From NCBI GenBank assembly GCA_047947135.1, contig CP170457.1, forward strand, positions 4,588,001 to 4,652,000: DNA of 64,000 bases, read 5' to 3'. The stretch is from Planctobacterium sp047947135 (GTDB lineage: Bacteria > Pseudomonadota > Gammaproteobacteria > Enterobacterales > Alteromonadaceae). Under the pieces are notes generated by a model, which ran no database searches, was not told the DNA's origin, and saw nothing but the letters and a program-made list of their open reading frames with translations. This document shows positions 43,606-51,253 of this stretch, piece by piece (positions within the stretch are counted from its first letter, which is position 1; each line of letters starts with the position of its first letter). The translations under genes and the position numbers were made by a program.

Positions 43606-44412
43606 TCAGCCAAGCAGCGCTAACACTTGTCCTTGCTGCTGATTTGCCTGAGCCTGCACGGCTGTTGATGCTTGACTTTGCACATTGGCCGCAGCCAAAT
43701 CAGAGGTTGTCTGCGCAAAATCGGTATCCTGAATTCGACTATTCGCCGCAGCCGTATTCACTTGATTGGTTGAAATGATGCGAGCAGCACTGTCAAAGCG
43801 ATTCTGGGCTGCGCCAATATCGGTTCTGAAATCACCGACAAACTCCTGGGCGCTATCAGCGGCGTCAAGCGCAGCTTCCCGGCCTTCTTCCGTAGTCACA
43901 TCAACACTCAAAATATCCGCCAATCCGGCTGACGTGTCTCGGGTATCGACGCCCGCTTGCTGGCCGGCATTGGCACCAATTTGAAAATTGATACTACCGT
44001 CTTCACTCAACAACTGACGTCCGGCAAATTCGGTATTATCGATGGTGCTTTGTATATTTTCCTGCAACTGTGCGATTTCCTGCTGAATTGCACTGCGATC
44101 ACCGTCAGACAAAATACCATTGCCCGCCTGCACAGTCAGCTCACGAATACGGGATACATCATCGTTGATGCTACCAAGCCCGGCATCCGCCACCTGAGTC
44201 AGTGATACACCGTCATAAACATTTCGTAATGCCTGGCCCAAGCCAGTTTCCTGCGATGTTAATCGGTCAATTATCTGTTGCGCAGCAGCACCGTCTGCCG
44301 CAGAATTGACCTTCTTACCAGACGCCAGCTTTTCCAGCAGCGTCTGTTGCTTCTCGTTAATTTGCGCTAACAAAGAAGCATTCGAATTAGAGCCATTAAT
44401 GCCATTTATCAT
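43606..44412 (-). CDS. Short divergent flagellin
   Basis: This flagellin has 268 residues. The N-terminal D0/D1 helices include LASGKKVNSAADGAAAQQII and VRELTVQAGNG-like RIRELTVQAGNG, and the C-terminal D0/D1 includes AAQNRFDSAARIIS and ends in QGQVLALLG. The middle is only about 60 residues, so the outer D2/D3 domains are missing. The N-terminus (MINGINGSNSNASLL) departs from the common MAxxVNTN pattern. The ATG at 44412 has a GGGGG element before it. It is next to flrA, but fliD, flaG and fliS, usual neighbours in relatives, are not here. Many Ser/Thr in the middle could be glycosylated; the nearby Maf gene makes this plausible but unproven. Confidence 0.9.
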   Translation of the reverse strand: MINGINGSNSNASLLAQINEKQQTLLEKLASGKKVNSAADGAAAQQIIDRLTSQETGLGQALRNVYDGVSLTQVADAGLGSINDDVSRIRELTVQAGNGILSDGDRSAIQQEIAQLQENIQSTIDNTEFAGRQLLSEDGSINFQIGANAGQQAGVDTRDTSAGLADILSVDVTTEEGREAALDAADSAQEFVGDFRTDIGAAQNRFDSAARIISTNQVNTAAANSRIQDTDFAQTTSDLAAANVQSQASTAVQAQANQQQGQVLALLG

Positions 44413-44444
44413 AGAATACCCCCTATACCTCATTAACTAAGATA

Positions 44445-44459
44445 GCAAAAAATGTTCAA
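44445..44459 (-). promoter_or_regulatory. Weak sigma-54-like element before flagellin
   Basis: On the minus strand the sequence reads TTGAAC-ATTTT-TTGCT. The -12 box is perfect and the spacing canonical, but the -24 box matches TGGCAC at only four of six positions and lacks the first G of the GG pair. It is well placed, with a leader of about 20 bases. No sigma-28 element was found upstream of this flagellin. Confidence 0.3.
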
Positions 44460-44521
44460 TTTGTAAGCAACAATTCAAGAATTCGATGTTAACCCGTTCA
44501 CATATTCATGTAAAACTGAGC

Positions 44522-44538
44522 TGGCACAAAAAAATTGC
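44522..44538 (+). promoter_or_regulatory. Sigma-54-like boxes with over-long poly-A spacer
   Basis: On the plus strand TGGCAC is followed by seven A residues and then TTGCA. Both boxes are perfect, but the spacer is seven instead of five bases. It lies about 80 bases before the dehydrogenase gene at 44616. As written it should be poorly recognised; loss of two A residues would restore canonical spacing. Confidence 0.35.
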
Positions 44539-44559
44539 AAATGACACAAAGATTTAAGT

Positions 44560-44586
44560 TAATCTGGGACACTACTAATCCGATAA
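44560..44586 (+). promoter_or_regulatory. Possible sigma-28 promoter upstream of the plus-strand sugar genes
   Basis: The -10 box TCCGATAA (44579-44586) matches the FliA consensus GCCGATAA at seven of eight positions. At the correct 11-base distance the -35 region TAATCTGG matches only four of eight. It ends 29 bases before the ATG at 44616. Confidence 0.35.
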
Positions 44587-44615
44587 CTAAGTAATTAGAT
44601 TTTTTTGAGTTTGCT

Positions 44616-45650
44616 ATGAAGTTTACCGCCGCCGTCCTTGTCGAAACCAATACTCCTTTAGAATTAATTGACCAAATTGAAGTCCCTGTGCTAAAGGATG
44701 GACAGGTTTTAGTAAAACTAGCTTATTCGGGCATTTGCCATAGTCAATTGATGGAAGCCGCCGGATTAAGAGGTCCAGATCGTTATCTTCCCCACTTATT
44801 AGGACATGAAGGAACAGGTTCGGTTGTTGATGTGGGTAAAGGTGTATCGAAAGTTCAAGCAGGTGACGATGTCATACTGGGCTGGTTGAAGGGCAAGGGT
44901 ATGGAATCAGGGGGGACTCGGTATCATTCGCCAATTGGCTCAATAAACGCTGGGGCTGTCACAACATTTAATGAATATGCTGTAGTTTCAGAAAACCGCT
45001 GCTATTTACTGCCTAAGTCCATTGGACTAAGGGAAGGCGTTTTGATGGGCTGTGCAATACCCACCGGAACAGGATTAATTGAAAATGAGATTAAGCTTAC
45101 CAACCATAATTCTATCGCTATTATTGGTTTAGGTGGCATTGGCATGAGCGCTCTGCTTGCGGCAATACAAAAGAAGCCAAAATTGGTGATTGCCGTTGAT
45201 ACCAACCCAGAAAAACTATCTCTTGCTAAAAAACTTGGGGCGGACCTATGTCTAAACCCAGCCACAACCAGTGTATACGAAGCGGTGTCAGAGGCTACAA
45301 AAGGTGAAATGTTAGATTTCTCGATTGAGGCAGCCGGCACAACTCAAACGATTGAGACTGCATTTTCGCTGTTGAATTCAACTAATGGTCTGTGTGTATT
45401 TGCTTCTCACCCGGCTAAAGGTGACAAAATAAGGTTAGATCCACATGAATTAATTTGCGGAAAGAATATTAGAGGATCATGGGGAGGTAATGCTGATCCA
45501 GAGCGCATAGTGAACTCCATTGAAAATGGATGTGATAAATACCCCTTTTCAGCGCTTTTATCAGACGACTATTCGCTAGTTGACATTAACCAGGCAATGA
45601 ACGATTTGAGCAAACAGAGAGTCCTTCGAGCAATAGTAAAAATAGGTTAA
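44616..45650 (+). CDS. Zinc-type medium-chain dehydrogenase without structural zinc cluster
   Basis: This is an alcohol-dehydrogenase-like MDR protein of 344 residues. The catalytic zinc ligands C41 (GICHSQL), H64/E65 (LLGHEGTG) and C146 (MGCAIPTG) are present. The NAD(P)-binding Rossmann motif is GLGGIG at 171-176 with acidic D195 (AVDTNPEKL) after beta-2, suggesting NAD. The four cysteines of the usual structural zinc lobe are absent. Followed by the kinase-nucleotidyltransferase fusion after six bases, it probably oxidises or reduces a sugar or polyol precursor. The exact substrate is unknown. Confidence 0.82.
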   Translation: MKFTAAVLVETNTPLELIDQIEVPVLKDGQVLVKLAYSGICHSQLMEAAGLRGPDRYLPHLLGHEGTGSVVDVGKGVSKVQAGDDVILGWLKGKGMESGGTRYHSPIGSINAGAVTTFNEYAVVSENRCYLLPKSIGLREGVLMGCAIPTGTGLIENEIKLTNHNSIAIIGLGGIGMSALLAAIQKKPKLVIAVDTNPEKLSLAKKLGADLCLNPATTSVYEAVSEATKGEMLDFSIEAAGTTQTIETAFSLLNSTNGLCVFASHPAKGDKIRLDPHELICGKNIRGSWGGNADPERIVNSIENGCDKYPFSALLSDDYSLVDINQAMNDLSKQRVLRAIVKIG

Positions 45651-45656
45651 TTCACC

Positions 45657-47138
45657 ATGTATTCAACTAACACAATTCTAAATAATATCAGTAGCATTAA
45701 AAACCAAGGTAAAACTATTGCATTCGTGTTTGGGAATTTCAATATCATTCACCCAGGTCATCTCAGGTTCCTGATGTTTGCTGCAGAACAAGCCGATGAG
45801 TTAGTTGTGGGGTTACTTGACAAGACTTCTTCAATTGGTGCCTATTTCTCGAATGAAGAGAGATTTCAAGCACTAAACAGCCTTAAGTTTATCAAGCACA
45901 TCATTATTATTGAGAATAATCTGGAAAAAGTGATAAGCCAGATAAAACCAGATGTTGTTGTAAAAGGACAGGAATTTAAAAACCAGTTCAATCCTGAACA
46001 AGAATCGATTAAAGCGTTTGGAGGTAAGTTAATTTTTAGTTCTGGGGAAAAGCAGTTTTCATCGAAAGAACTACTGCGACGCCAGTTAACGGAAAATAGT
46101 GACCTGTCCATGCAACTTCAAAAGTATCATGAACGCTACGATATATCCTTGAATACATTACAACAGATTACTGACAGGTTCTGTAACAAACGAATCGCGG
46201 TTTTTGGTGACATCATAATCGACGAATATCAAGAGTGTCTTCCTATAGGAATGTCACAAGAAGATCCCTCGATAGCCGTAAGTCCTCTTGGTTCATATCG
46301 ATATTTGGGAGGGGCAGGAATTGTGGCTGGTCACGCCACTTCGTTGGGAGCATCTGCCGAATTATTCAGTGTCAGCGGTAACGATGAGTTGAGAGAATTC
46401 GCCGTGGAAATGCTCAACTCGCAAAGTACAACTGGGCACATATTAATTGATAATACTCGCCCTACCACCCATAAACTCAGATACCGAGCAAAAGACAAAA
46501 CATTATTGCGTGTTAACAATTTTCGTAAACACGACATTGAAGAACAGATTTCCACAGATTTATTTGATATTTTCGCAGCAAAAGTGAAAGATTTTGATTT
46601 GGTGATTTTTGCCGATTTCAATTACGGTATATTAACCAAAGAATTGGTAGAAAAAGTATCACTCCTATGCTCAAAAAATGGCGTGCCAATAATCGCCGAT
46701 AGCCAAACATCTTCGCAGATAGGGGACCTGAGTAAATATAGAGATATAGCGCTAACTAGTCCGACTGAAATAGAAGCGAGAATTACGACTCAGGACGAGA
46801 CAAATGGATTGATTCAAGTATCAACTGACTTAGCCCAACTATTAAACGCAGACAATGTGATAGTTACACTAGGCCCGGAGGGCATCCTAATTCGAAGTAG
46901 AAGTGACCACGGCTGGGATACCGACCGGTTACCTGCCCTTTCTAATTCAGCTGTTGACACTGCCGGAGCGGGTGATGCTCTGTTTGTGACTGCAGGGTTA
47001 TCACTGATTTCAGACGCCACCGCTTGGCAGGCGGCATTTCTAGGAAGTGTTTCGGCTTCCATCCAGGTCAATGTCAGGGGCAATATCCCAATAAAAAAAG
47101 AAGTGTTGATAGATAACCTTCATCGGTATGTAAAATGA
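45657..47138 (+). CDS. Fusion of cytidylyltransferase-like domain and PfkB sugar kinase (HldE-like, reversed order)
   Basis: This protein has 493 residues. Residues 20-150 form a cytidylyltransferase-like nucleotidyltransferase with the HxGH motif (H32-P-G-H35) in NFNIIHPGHLRF. Residues 165-490 form a PfkB-family kinase with GGAGIVAGHATSLGA and the catalytic DTAGAGDALF near 435. HldE, the enzyme making ADP-heptose, has the same two activities, but with the kinase first and the nucleotidyltransferase last; here the order is reversed. It may phosphorylate a sugar and activate it with a nucleotide. The substrate is unknown. It overlaps the next gene by four bases. Confidence 0.8.
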   Translation: MYSTNTILNNISSIKNQGKTIAFVFGNFNIIHPGHLRFLMFAAEQADELVVGLLDKTSSIGAYFSNEERFQALNSLKFIKHIIIIENNLEKVISQIKPDVVVKGQEFKNQFNPEQESIKAFGGKLIFSSGEKQFSSKELLRRQLTENSDLSMQLQKYHERYDISLNTLQQITDRFCNKRIAVFGDIIIDEYQECLPIGMSQEDPSIAVSPLGSYRYLGGAGIVAGHATSLGASAELFSVSGNDELREFAVEMLNSQSTTGHILIDNTRPTTHKLRYRAKDKTLLRVNNFRKHDIEEQISTDLFDIFAAKVKDFDLVIFADFNYGILTKELVEKVSLLCSKNGVPIIADSQTSSQIGDLSKYRDIALTSPTEIEARITTQDETNGLIQVSTDLAQLLNADNVIVTLGPEGILIRSRSDHGWDTDRLPALSNSAVDTAGAGDALFVTAGLSLISDATAWQAAFLGSVSASIQVNVRGNIPIKKEVLIDNLHRYVK

Positions 47139-47836
47139 AGGTAGTACTGTTGGCTGCAGGACTGGGATCAAGACTAAGACCAATTACAAATAACATTCCG
47201 AAATGCCTGGTTCCAATAAATGGCAAGCCCCTTCTCAATTATTGGCTTGAAATGTTTGCAGAAAATGCAGAAATTGATGAAATCATTATCAATTGTTTTT
47301 ATCTCAAAAACCTCGTATTTAAATTTATTAATGATAATTGGTTACACTGTAAAAAAATAACATTAATTAATGAGGAACAATTGCTTGGTACTGCCGGCAC
47401 TTTGGTTAACTTATCTCCCAGGATACAAGGACAAAAAACACTTGTAGTTCACGCCAACAATTTGTCTTTTTTTGATTTAAACACATTCATCATCGCGCAT
47501 AAGAATAGGCCAGCATACTGTGACATGACCATGATGCTATTTCGCACCGACTCTCCCTCATCCTGCGGGATCGTGGAGCTTAATCATGAATCCGTAGTTG
47601 ACAATATGCACGAAAAAGTGATTAATCCACCCAGCGATCTAGCCAACGCAGCTATTTATATTTTGGAGCCACAAGTTACAAAGTGGCTTGTTACTTCAAG
47701 TGCAATAGATATCAGTAACGACGTTATTCCTCATTTCTTTGGTCGAATATTCACTTGGGAAAATCGAACTTATCATCGAGATATTGGCACACCTGAAAGC
47801 CTGGAGCTCGCTAATCTGGAGCTTAAAAACATCTAG
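47135..47836 (+). CDS. Sugar-phosphate nucleotidyltransferase (HddC/RmlA-like)
   Basis: This 233-residue protein starts with the nucleotidyltransferase signature LLAAGLGSRLRPITNNIPKC and has VHANNLSFFD as the metal-site region, where the classic D appears as N in HANN. It activates a sugar-1-phosphate to an NDP-sugar. With the HldE-like fusion upstream, a GDP- or other NDP-heptose-like route (HddA/HddC style) is possible, but no isomerase or phosphatase is seen here. The ATG overlaps the preceding stop as ATGA. Confidence 0.78.
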   Translation: MKVVLLAAGLGSRLRPITNNIPKCLVPINGKPLLNYWLEMFAENAEIDEIIINCFYLKNLVFKFINDNWLHCKKITLINEEQLLGTAGTLVNLSPRIQGQKTLVVHANNLSFFDLNTFIIAHKNRPAYCDMTMMLFRTDSPSSCGIVELNHESVVDNMHEKVINPPSDLANAAIYILEPQVTKWLVTSSAIDISNDVIPHFFGRIFTWENRTYHRDIGTPESLELANLELKNI

Positions 47837-47903
47837 CAATTTTGAATTGACAAGAAAGTCCGGAGAAAATATATCGTAAACCTGTAGCTCTAATTACGAA
47901 ATA
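47837..47903. other. Convergent intergenic region
   Basis: These 67 bases lie between two convergent operons. A loose 6-bp inverted repeat (TCGTAA/TTACGA, loop about 14) is present, without a clear T run on either strand, so a terminator cannot be called with confidence. Confidence 0.3.
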
Positions 47904-48722
47904 TCATCGCTTTGCCACTACGATATATTCACCACGGGGAGTGTCGTCTTCACGCTGCCAAAATTCAAAAACCTCTATTTTTTGGAACCCTGAAGCGCCA
48001 AGAATTGATACGATTTTATCTCTACTAAATGGTCTCAATACATTTGTGAAATTAGAGCGTTGAGTACCATCCCTTTTCAAGAACAATTTTTCCCACACAA
48101 TATCTTTTTTGTCATTCAAACTAATATCAGCAAGACAAAACTCAAATGGATCTGGCAATGGAAAAGATTCCCACTGTTTCAGTCGACCTCCACAGTGTTT
48201 AAGCTGCTTTTGCTCTTCCTCAAAATCCCATAATTCTAGTAATAAAGTCCCTCCAGACTTCAGGTGCCGCTTGCACCACTCGAACAATTTATCTTGAGCT
48301 CCGTCGCTGATCGGAGCAATCAACTGCGCAACAATATCGACACCAATAATCACATCAAATTTTTCTTCAAGTTCAACGTCAAATATATTAGCGCAAATAT
48401 TTTGCACTCTACGTGCACCTGCATATTGCTTAAACTTCTCAGCAAATCTATATCGACTCTCGCTAATTTCAATCCCTACTCCTTTGGAAACTATCTTTGC
48501 ATTTTCAAGTGCATAGAGTAATTTGCTATTACCTGAGCCAATTTCACAGACATTCCCGGACCAGTCTTTGCATTGGTTGACGACTTTATTCTGAATAAAG
48601 TGAACATGCTTTCCACATGAATCAAGCTTATCTAGACAGTAGCTGTCAAAAGTAGATTCGGTAAAATTATCCAGGCACTCGACTTCGTCATAAGCTGACA
48701 TGTTAACGTGTTTATACTTCAT
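47904..48722 (-). CDS. Class I SAM-dependent methyltransferase
   Basis: This 272-residue protein has SAM-binding motif I CEIGSGNSKLL (residues 59-69), acidic motif II GIEISESRY and motif IV FDVIIGVDIVAQLI, followed by the post-motif segment HLKSGGTLLLELWDF. The target is not evident; in a glycan operon it could methylate a sugar. It is the last gene of the minus-strand operon. It is not closely similar by eye to the other methyltransferases here. Confidence 0.75.
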   Translation of the reverse strand: MKYKHVNMSAYDEVECLDNFTESTFDSYCLDKLDSCGKHVHFIQNKVVNQCKDWSGNVCEIGSGNSKLLYALENAKIVSKGVGIEISESRYRFAEKFKQYAGARRVQNICANIFDVELEEKFDVIIGVDIVAQLIAPISDGAQDKLFEWCKRHLKSGGTLLLELWDFEEEQKQLKHCGGRLKQWESFPLPDPFEFCLADISLNDKKDIVWEKLFLKRDGTQRSNFTNVLRPFSRDKIVSILGASGFQKIEVFEFWQREDDTPRGEYIVVAKR

Positions 48723-48743
48723 GTTTGCGAGCCCATCTTTATA

Positions 48744-50108
48744 TTACCCAAGACAACGATCTAATGGACAGTGTCGATAGTGAACAATATTGGCGCGTCC
48801 GTTAAGACTAGCGTTAATGAACGACGTTAAACTTTCAGTGCGGTCTTCGCCACTTTTGCTTATCGGTACGATAATAATATCCTTATCTTGCTCAGCATTT
48901 AGTCTATTTGGATGGAACACGGGAAGGTCTTCAAACATTGAATCAAAACGAAACGAATCAATAAAACCCGCCACTGTTGCTCCACGTTCATTAAGACTAT
49001 TCTTTAAATGTGCCGCCGTTTTAGAAAGTCCCCAAACATATATAGGCTTATCTAACCTGATTCTTTCACACCATTCAATCTGCCGACTCATCGACCTGCT
49101 AGTAATTTGCTCTTCCCATTTGTGAACCTGTTCCAGGATCTCGGAATTATTTTCTTTAATTCTAGACTTTGCCCAACTGTCCCAAATGAAATTTATGTTT
49201 TCACTAGAATCACTTTCCCAACATTGAAGATGCCTTGGTGAAAGGAACTCAAATTGTGTCCCTGGAATGATTCCTTTCTCAAGCCAAAAGCGTCTGTTCG
49301 TGGCACCACTTCGCTCATCGAATAGTTTGAAGCTGACAGAGGTTGCGAAATGATTGAATCGCGCTAGCGCAGCAGTTCCTCCATTGACAAAGAAGTTACA
49401 GTCGCTTTGTTCATATATTGCTGCAAACAGCAATATCGTATTTTCTTGCAAAACCTGCCCCGGAAGTGTCTGTTTATCTAGATATTCACCTTCGGGATCA
49501 TCAATCCAGATGATATCGTAACCATCTCTGATCCTTTCTTTGGCAAATGAAATCCATGCCGCAAGGTTACTATTTCGCCAAGTTTCATAAAGCGTTCGTC
49601 GCAACGTTATTGTTAATGTGGGGTTTTTAAACTGGAATCGTTGCAACAAATTTTTTTTGATATGACAAGGCACCGTAATACTAGGTAAGCATTTGCCCAC
49701 CCTTAAAGCACTCATTAAACACTCTATTCCATAATACGGTTTATTATTTAATACATAATCAGTGGGTGGAAAAACATTCTTCAATTCCATGTTCACGCAC
49801 AAATTTGCACGTTCAATCACTGATACTTTAGTAATAGACTCAATTAACTTACTGCATGGTATCAGTATGTTTTCAATTCTCGCTGTAAAGAATTCTAATG
49901 GTACTTCTTTTGAGGACAACTTCGCATAGCGCTCAGTCATCTGGGCAAGATCAGCATGGTCTGGGAGCACGATATTTAAATGAATTTGCTTTGCCCCTAT
50001 CCTACATTTTTCAATCTCAGACAGAAGTAGGAATTTGACAATATCGAATGTTACGGGTGACACCCGTAAATCGTAGTAAACGTGTAAAACTCTGCTACGG
50101 TCTTCCAT
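48744..50108 (-). CDS. Unrecognised glycan-locus protein with C-terminal Rossmann-like module
   Basis: This 454-residue protein is not recognised over residues 1-350. Visible features there are HVYYDLRVSPVTFD near the N-terminus, IIWIDDPEGEYLD around 220, and FFVNGGTAALARFNHFA around 260. A nucleotide-recycling or glycosyltransferase-type fold is possible but not shown. Residues about 352-445 resemble the Rossmann-like N-domain of sugar acyltransferases (YVWGLSKTAAHLKNSL, VAGFIDSFRFDS, LPVFHP). A similar module ends the next gene upstream (50110-51252). It lies one base from that gene, so co-expression is likely. No membrane segment is seen. Confidence 0.5.
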   Translation of the reverse strand: MEDRSRVLHVYYDLRVSPVTFDIVKFLLLSEIEKCRIGAKQIHLNIVLPDHADLAQMTERYAKLSSKEVPLEFFTARIENILIPCSKLIESITKVSVIERANLCVNMELKNVFPPTDYVLNNKPYYGIECLMSALRVGKCLPSITVPCHIKKNLLQRFQFKNPTLTITLRRTLYETWRNSNLAAWISFAKERIRDGYDIIWIDDPEGEYLDKQTLPGQVLQENTILLFAAIYEQSDCNFFVNGGTAALARFNHFATSVSFKLFDERSGATNRRFWLEKGIIPGTQFEFLSPRHLQCWESDSSENINFIWDSWAKSRIKENNSEILEQVHKWEEQITSRSMSRQIEWCERIRLDKPIYVWGLSKTAAHLKNSLNERGATVAGFIDSFRFDSMFEDLPVFHPNRLNAEQDKDIIIVPISKSGEDRTESLTSFINASLNGRANIVHYRHCPLDRCLG

Positions 50109-50109
50109 A

Positions 50110-51252
50110 CTAATAAGTTGCTGTTTGCGGAAGCTTTAAGCTGGTATCAATTGCGGCATGCTTTAATCTGCTTTCCAAATTTGAGCGTAATTGCGCAATT
50201 TTTGGAAACTCTATTGGCAACATATCTTGATCATCAAAGGCATTTATTGTTGAAATATCTATCAAGTTTGAGAGTTGTTTTAGAACGTTCTCGTTTCGAC
50301 AACTGCCATTTAAACTTCGGGTGCAAAATAGGACATCATCCTTCGAAACCAGATAATCGCTTTGCCATTCCCTGGGTGATAAAACTTCACCAAATGGTGT
50401 GCTATAGCCGAATTTCAAAGAATCTATAATTCCCTTTACAATAAATCCCGAGAGTCCTAACTCCTCGCCCAACAGCAATGAGTATTCGTTAAGCCCCAAC
50501 AGCCATATTTCCTTACCCATTTTATGAATAGATTTAAAGCCGATATCCACTTGCTTAGCGTGTCGTCTATTGACATTCCAAAGGACTCGATTGTTCCTTT
50601 GTTGGGGTATCACGTTTTTCAGTGAACGTGCGGTTTTTTGAGCAATGAATATCATTGAATAAGAGCCGTTGTCGAGCTTCCCCATTGATAACCAATCCAG
50701 ATTGGAAGGAAAGTACGGAAACAATTCCCACCTGTAGTGTTTCCCCTCTACATAATTGCGCAATACAAAACTCTTTTCTATTAGAAACCTATTAGCCTGG
50801 TAATAATCCCAAAACCAGGTTGGGGAGAACATATAAAAACCATGATCCACTCGGTTCGCGACAGGAAGTGTATGAACAATTCGCCCCCCAACTTCCAGTA
50901 AATTATATATATTGCTTAATGCATTAGGTAGATGGAAGATGTGCTCGAGTGTTCCAGAATCGAATACACAGGAAAACTGCTTTCCTAAATCAATATCTGG
51001 CTGGTTAAGATCAGCCAGATAACCAGCACCTTCGTAATCATCAATATCCAACGCGGATACTTGACTGAACCCTAATGCTTTTAAAAACTCCTGATCATTA
51101 AATTGGGGACCCACTTTAGGTCTAAATGATTCAGGTAAGTCATTGGAAGAAAAAGATAAAGCTTGCCTTCCTAGCGTAAGTGCATGCCCCGATAGGTCCA
51201 GTTCGTTTGACAAATCGATAAAAAATCGTGCGGCCGCTCGAGAAAGCCCCAT
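50110..51252 (-). CDS. Methyltransferase-like protein with C-terminal Rossmann-like module
   Basis: This 380-residue protein has a class I methyltransferase-like middle part (about 55-200) with VSALDIDDYEGAGYLADLN, FDSGTLEHIFHLPNAL and LLEVGGRIVHTLP. A C-terminal module (about 247-340) has EIWLLGLNEYSLLLGEEL and VKGIIDSLKFGYSTPFGEV. The glycine-rich motif I is weak, so activity as a SAM enzyme is uncertain. The C-terminal module resembles that of the neighbouring 454-residue protein. The role in glycan assembly is inferred from context only. Confidence 0.6.
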   Translation of the reverse strand: MGLSRAAARFFIDLSNELDLSGHALTLGRQALSFSSNDLPESFRPKVGPQFNDQEFLKALGFSQVSALDIDDYEGAGYLADLNQPDIDLGKQFSCVFDSGTLEHIFHLPNALSNIYNLLEVGGRIVHTLPVANRVDHGFYMFSPTWFWDYYQANRFLIEKSFVLRNYVEGKHYRWELFPYFPSNLDWLSMGKLDNGSYSMIFIAQKTARSLKNVIPQQRNNRVLWNVNRRHAKQVDIGFKSIHKMGKEIWLLGLNEYSLLLGEELGLSGFIVKGIIDSLKFGYSTPFGEVLSPREWQSDYLVSKDDVLFCTRSLNGSCRNENVLKQLSNLIDISTINAFDDQDMLPIEFPKIAQLRSNLESRLKHAAIDTSLKLPQTATY

Positions 51253-51253
51253 T

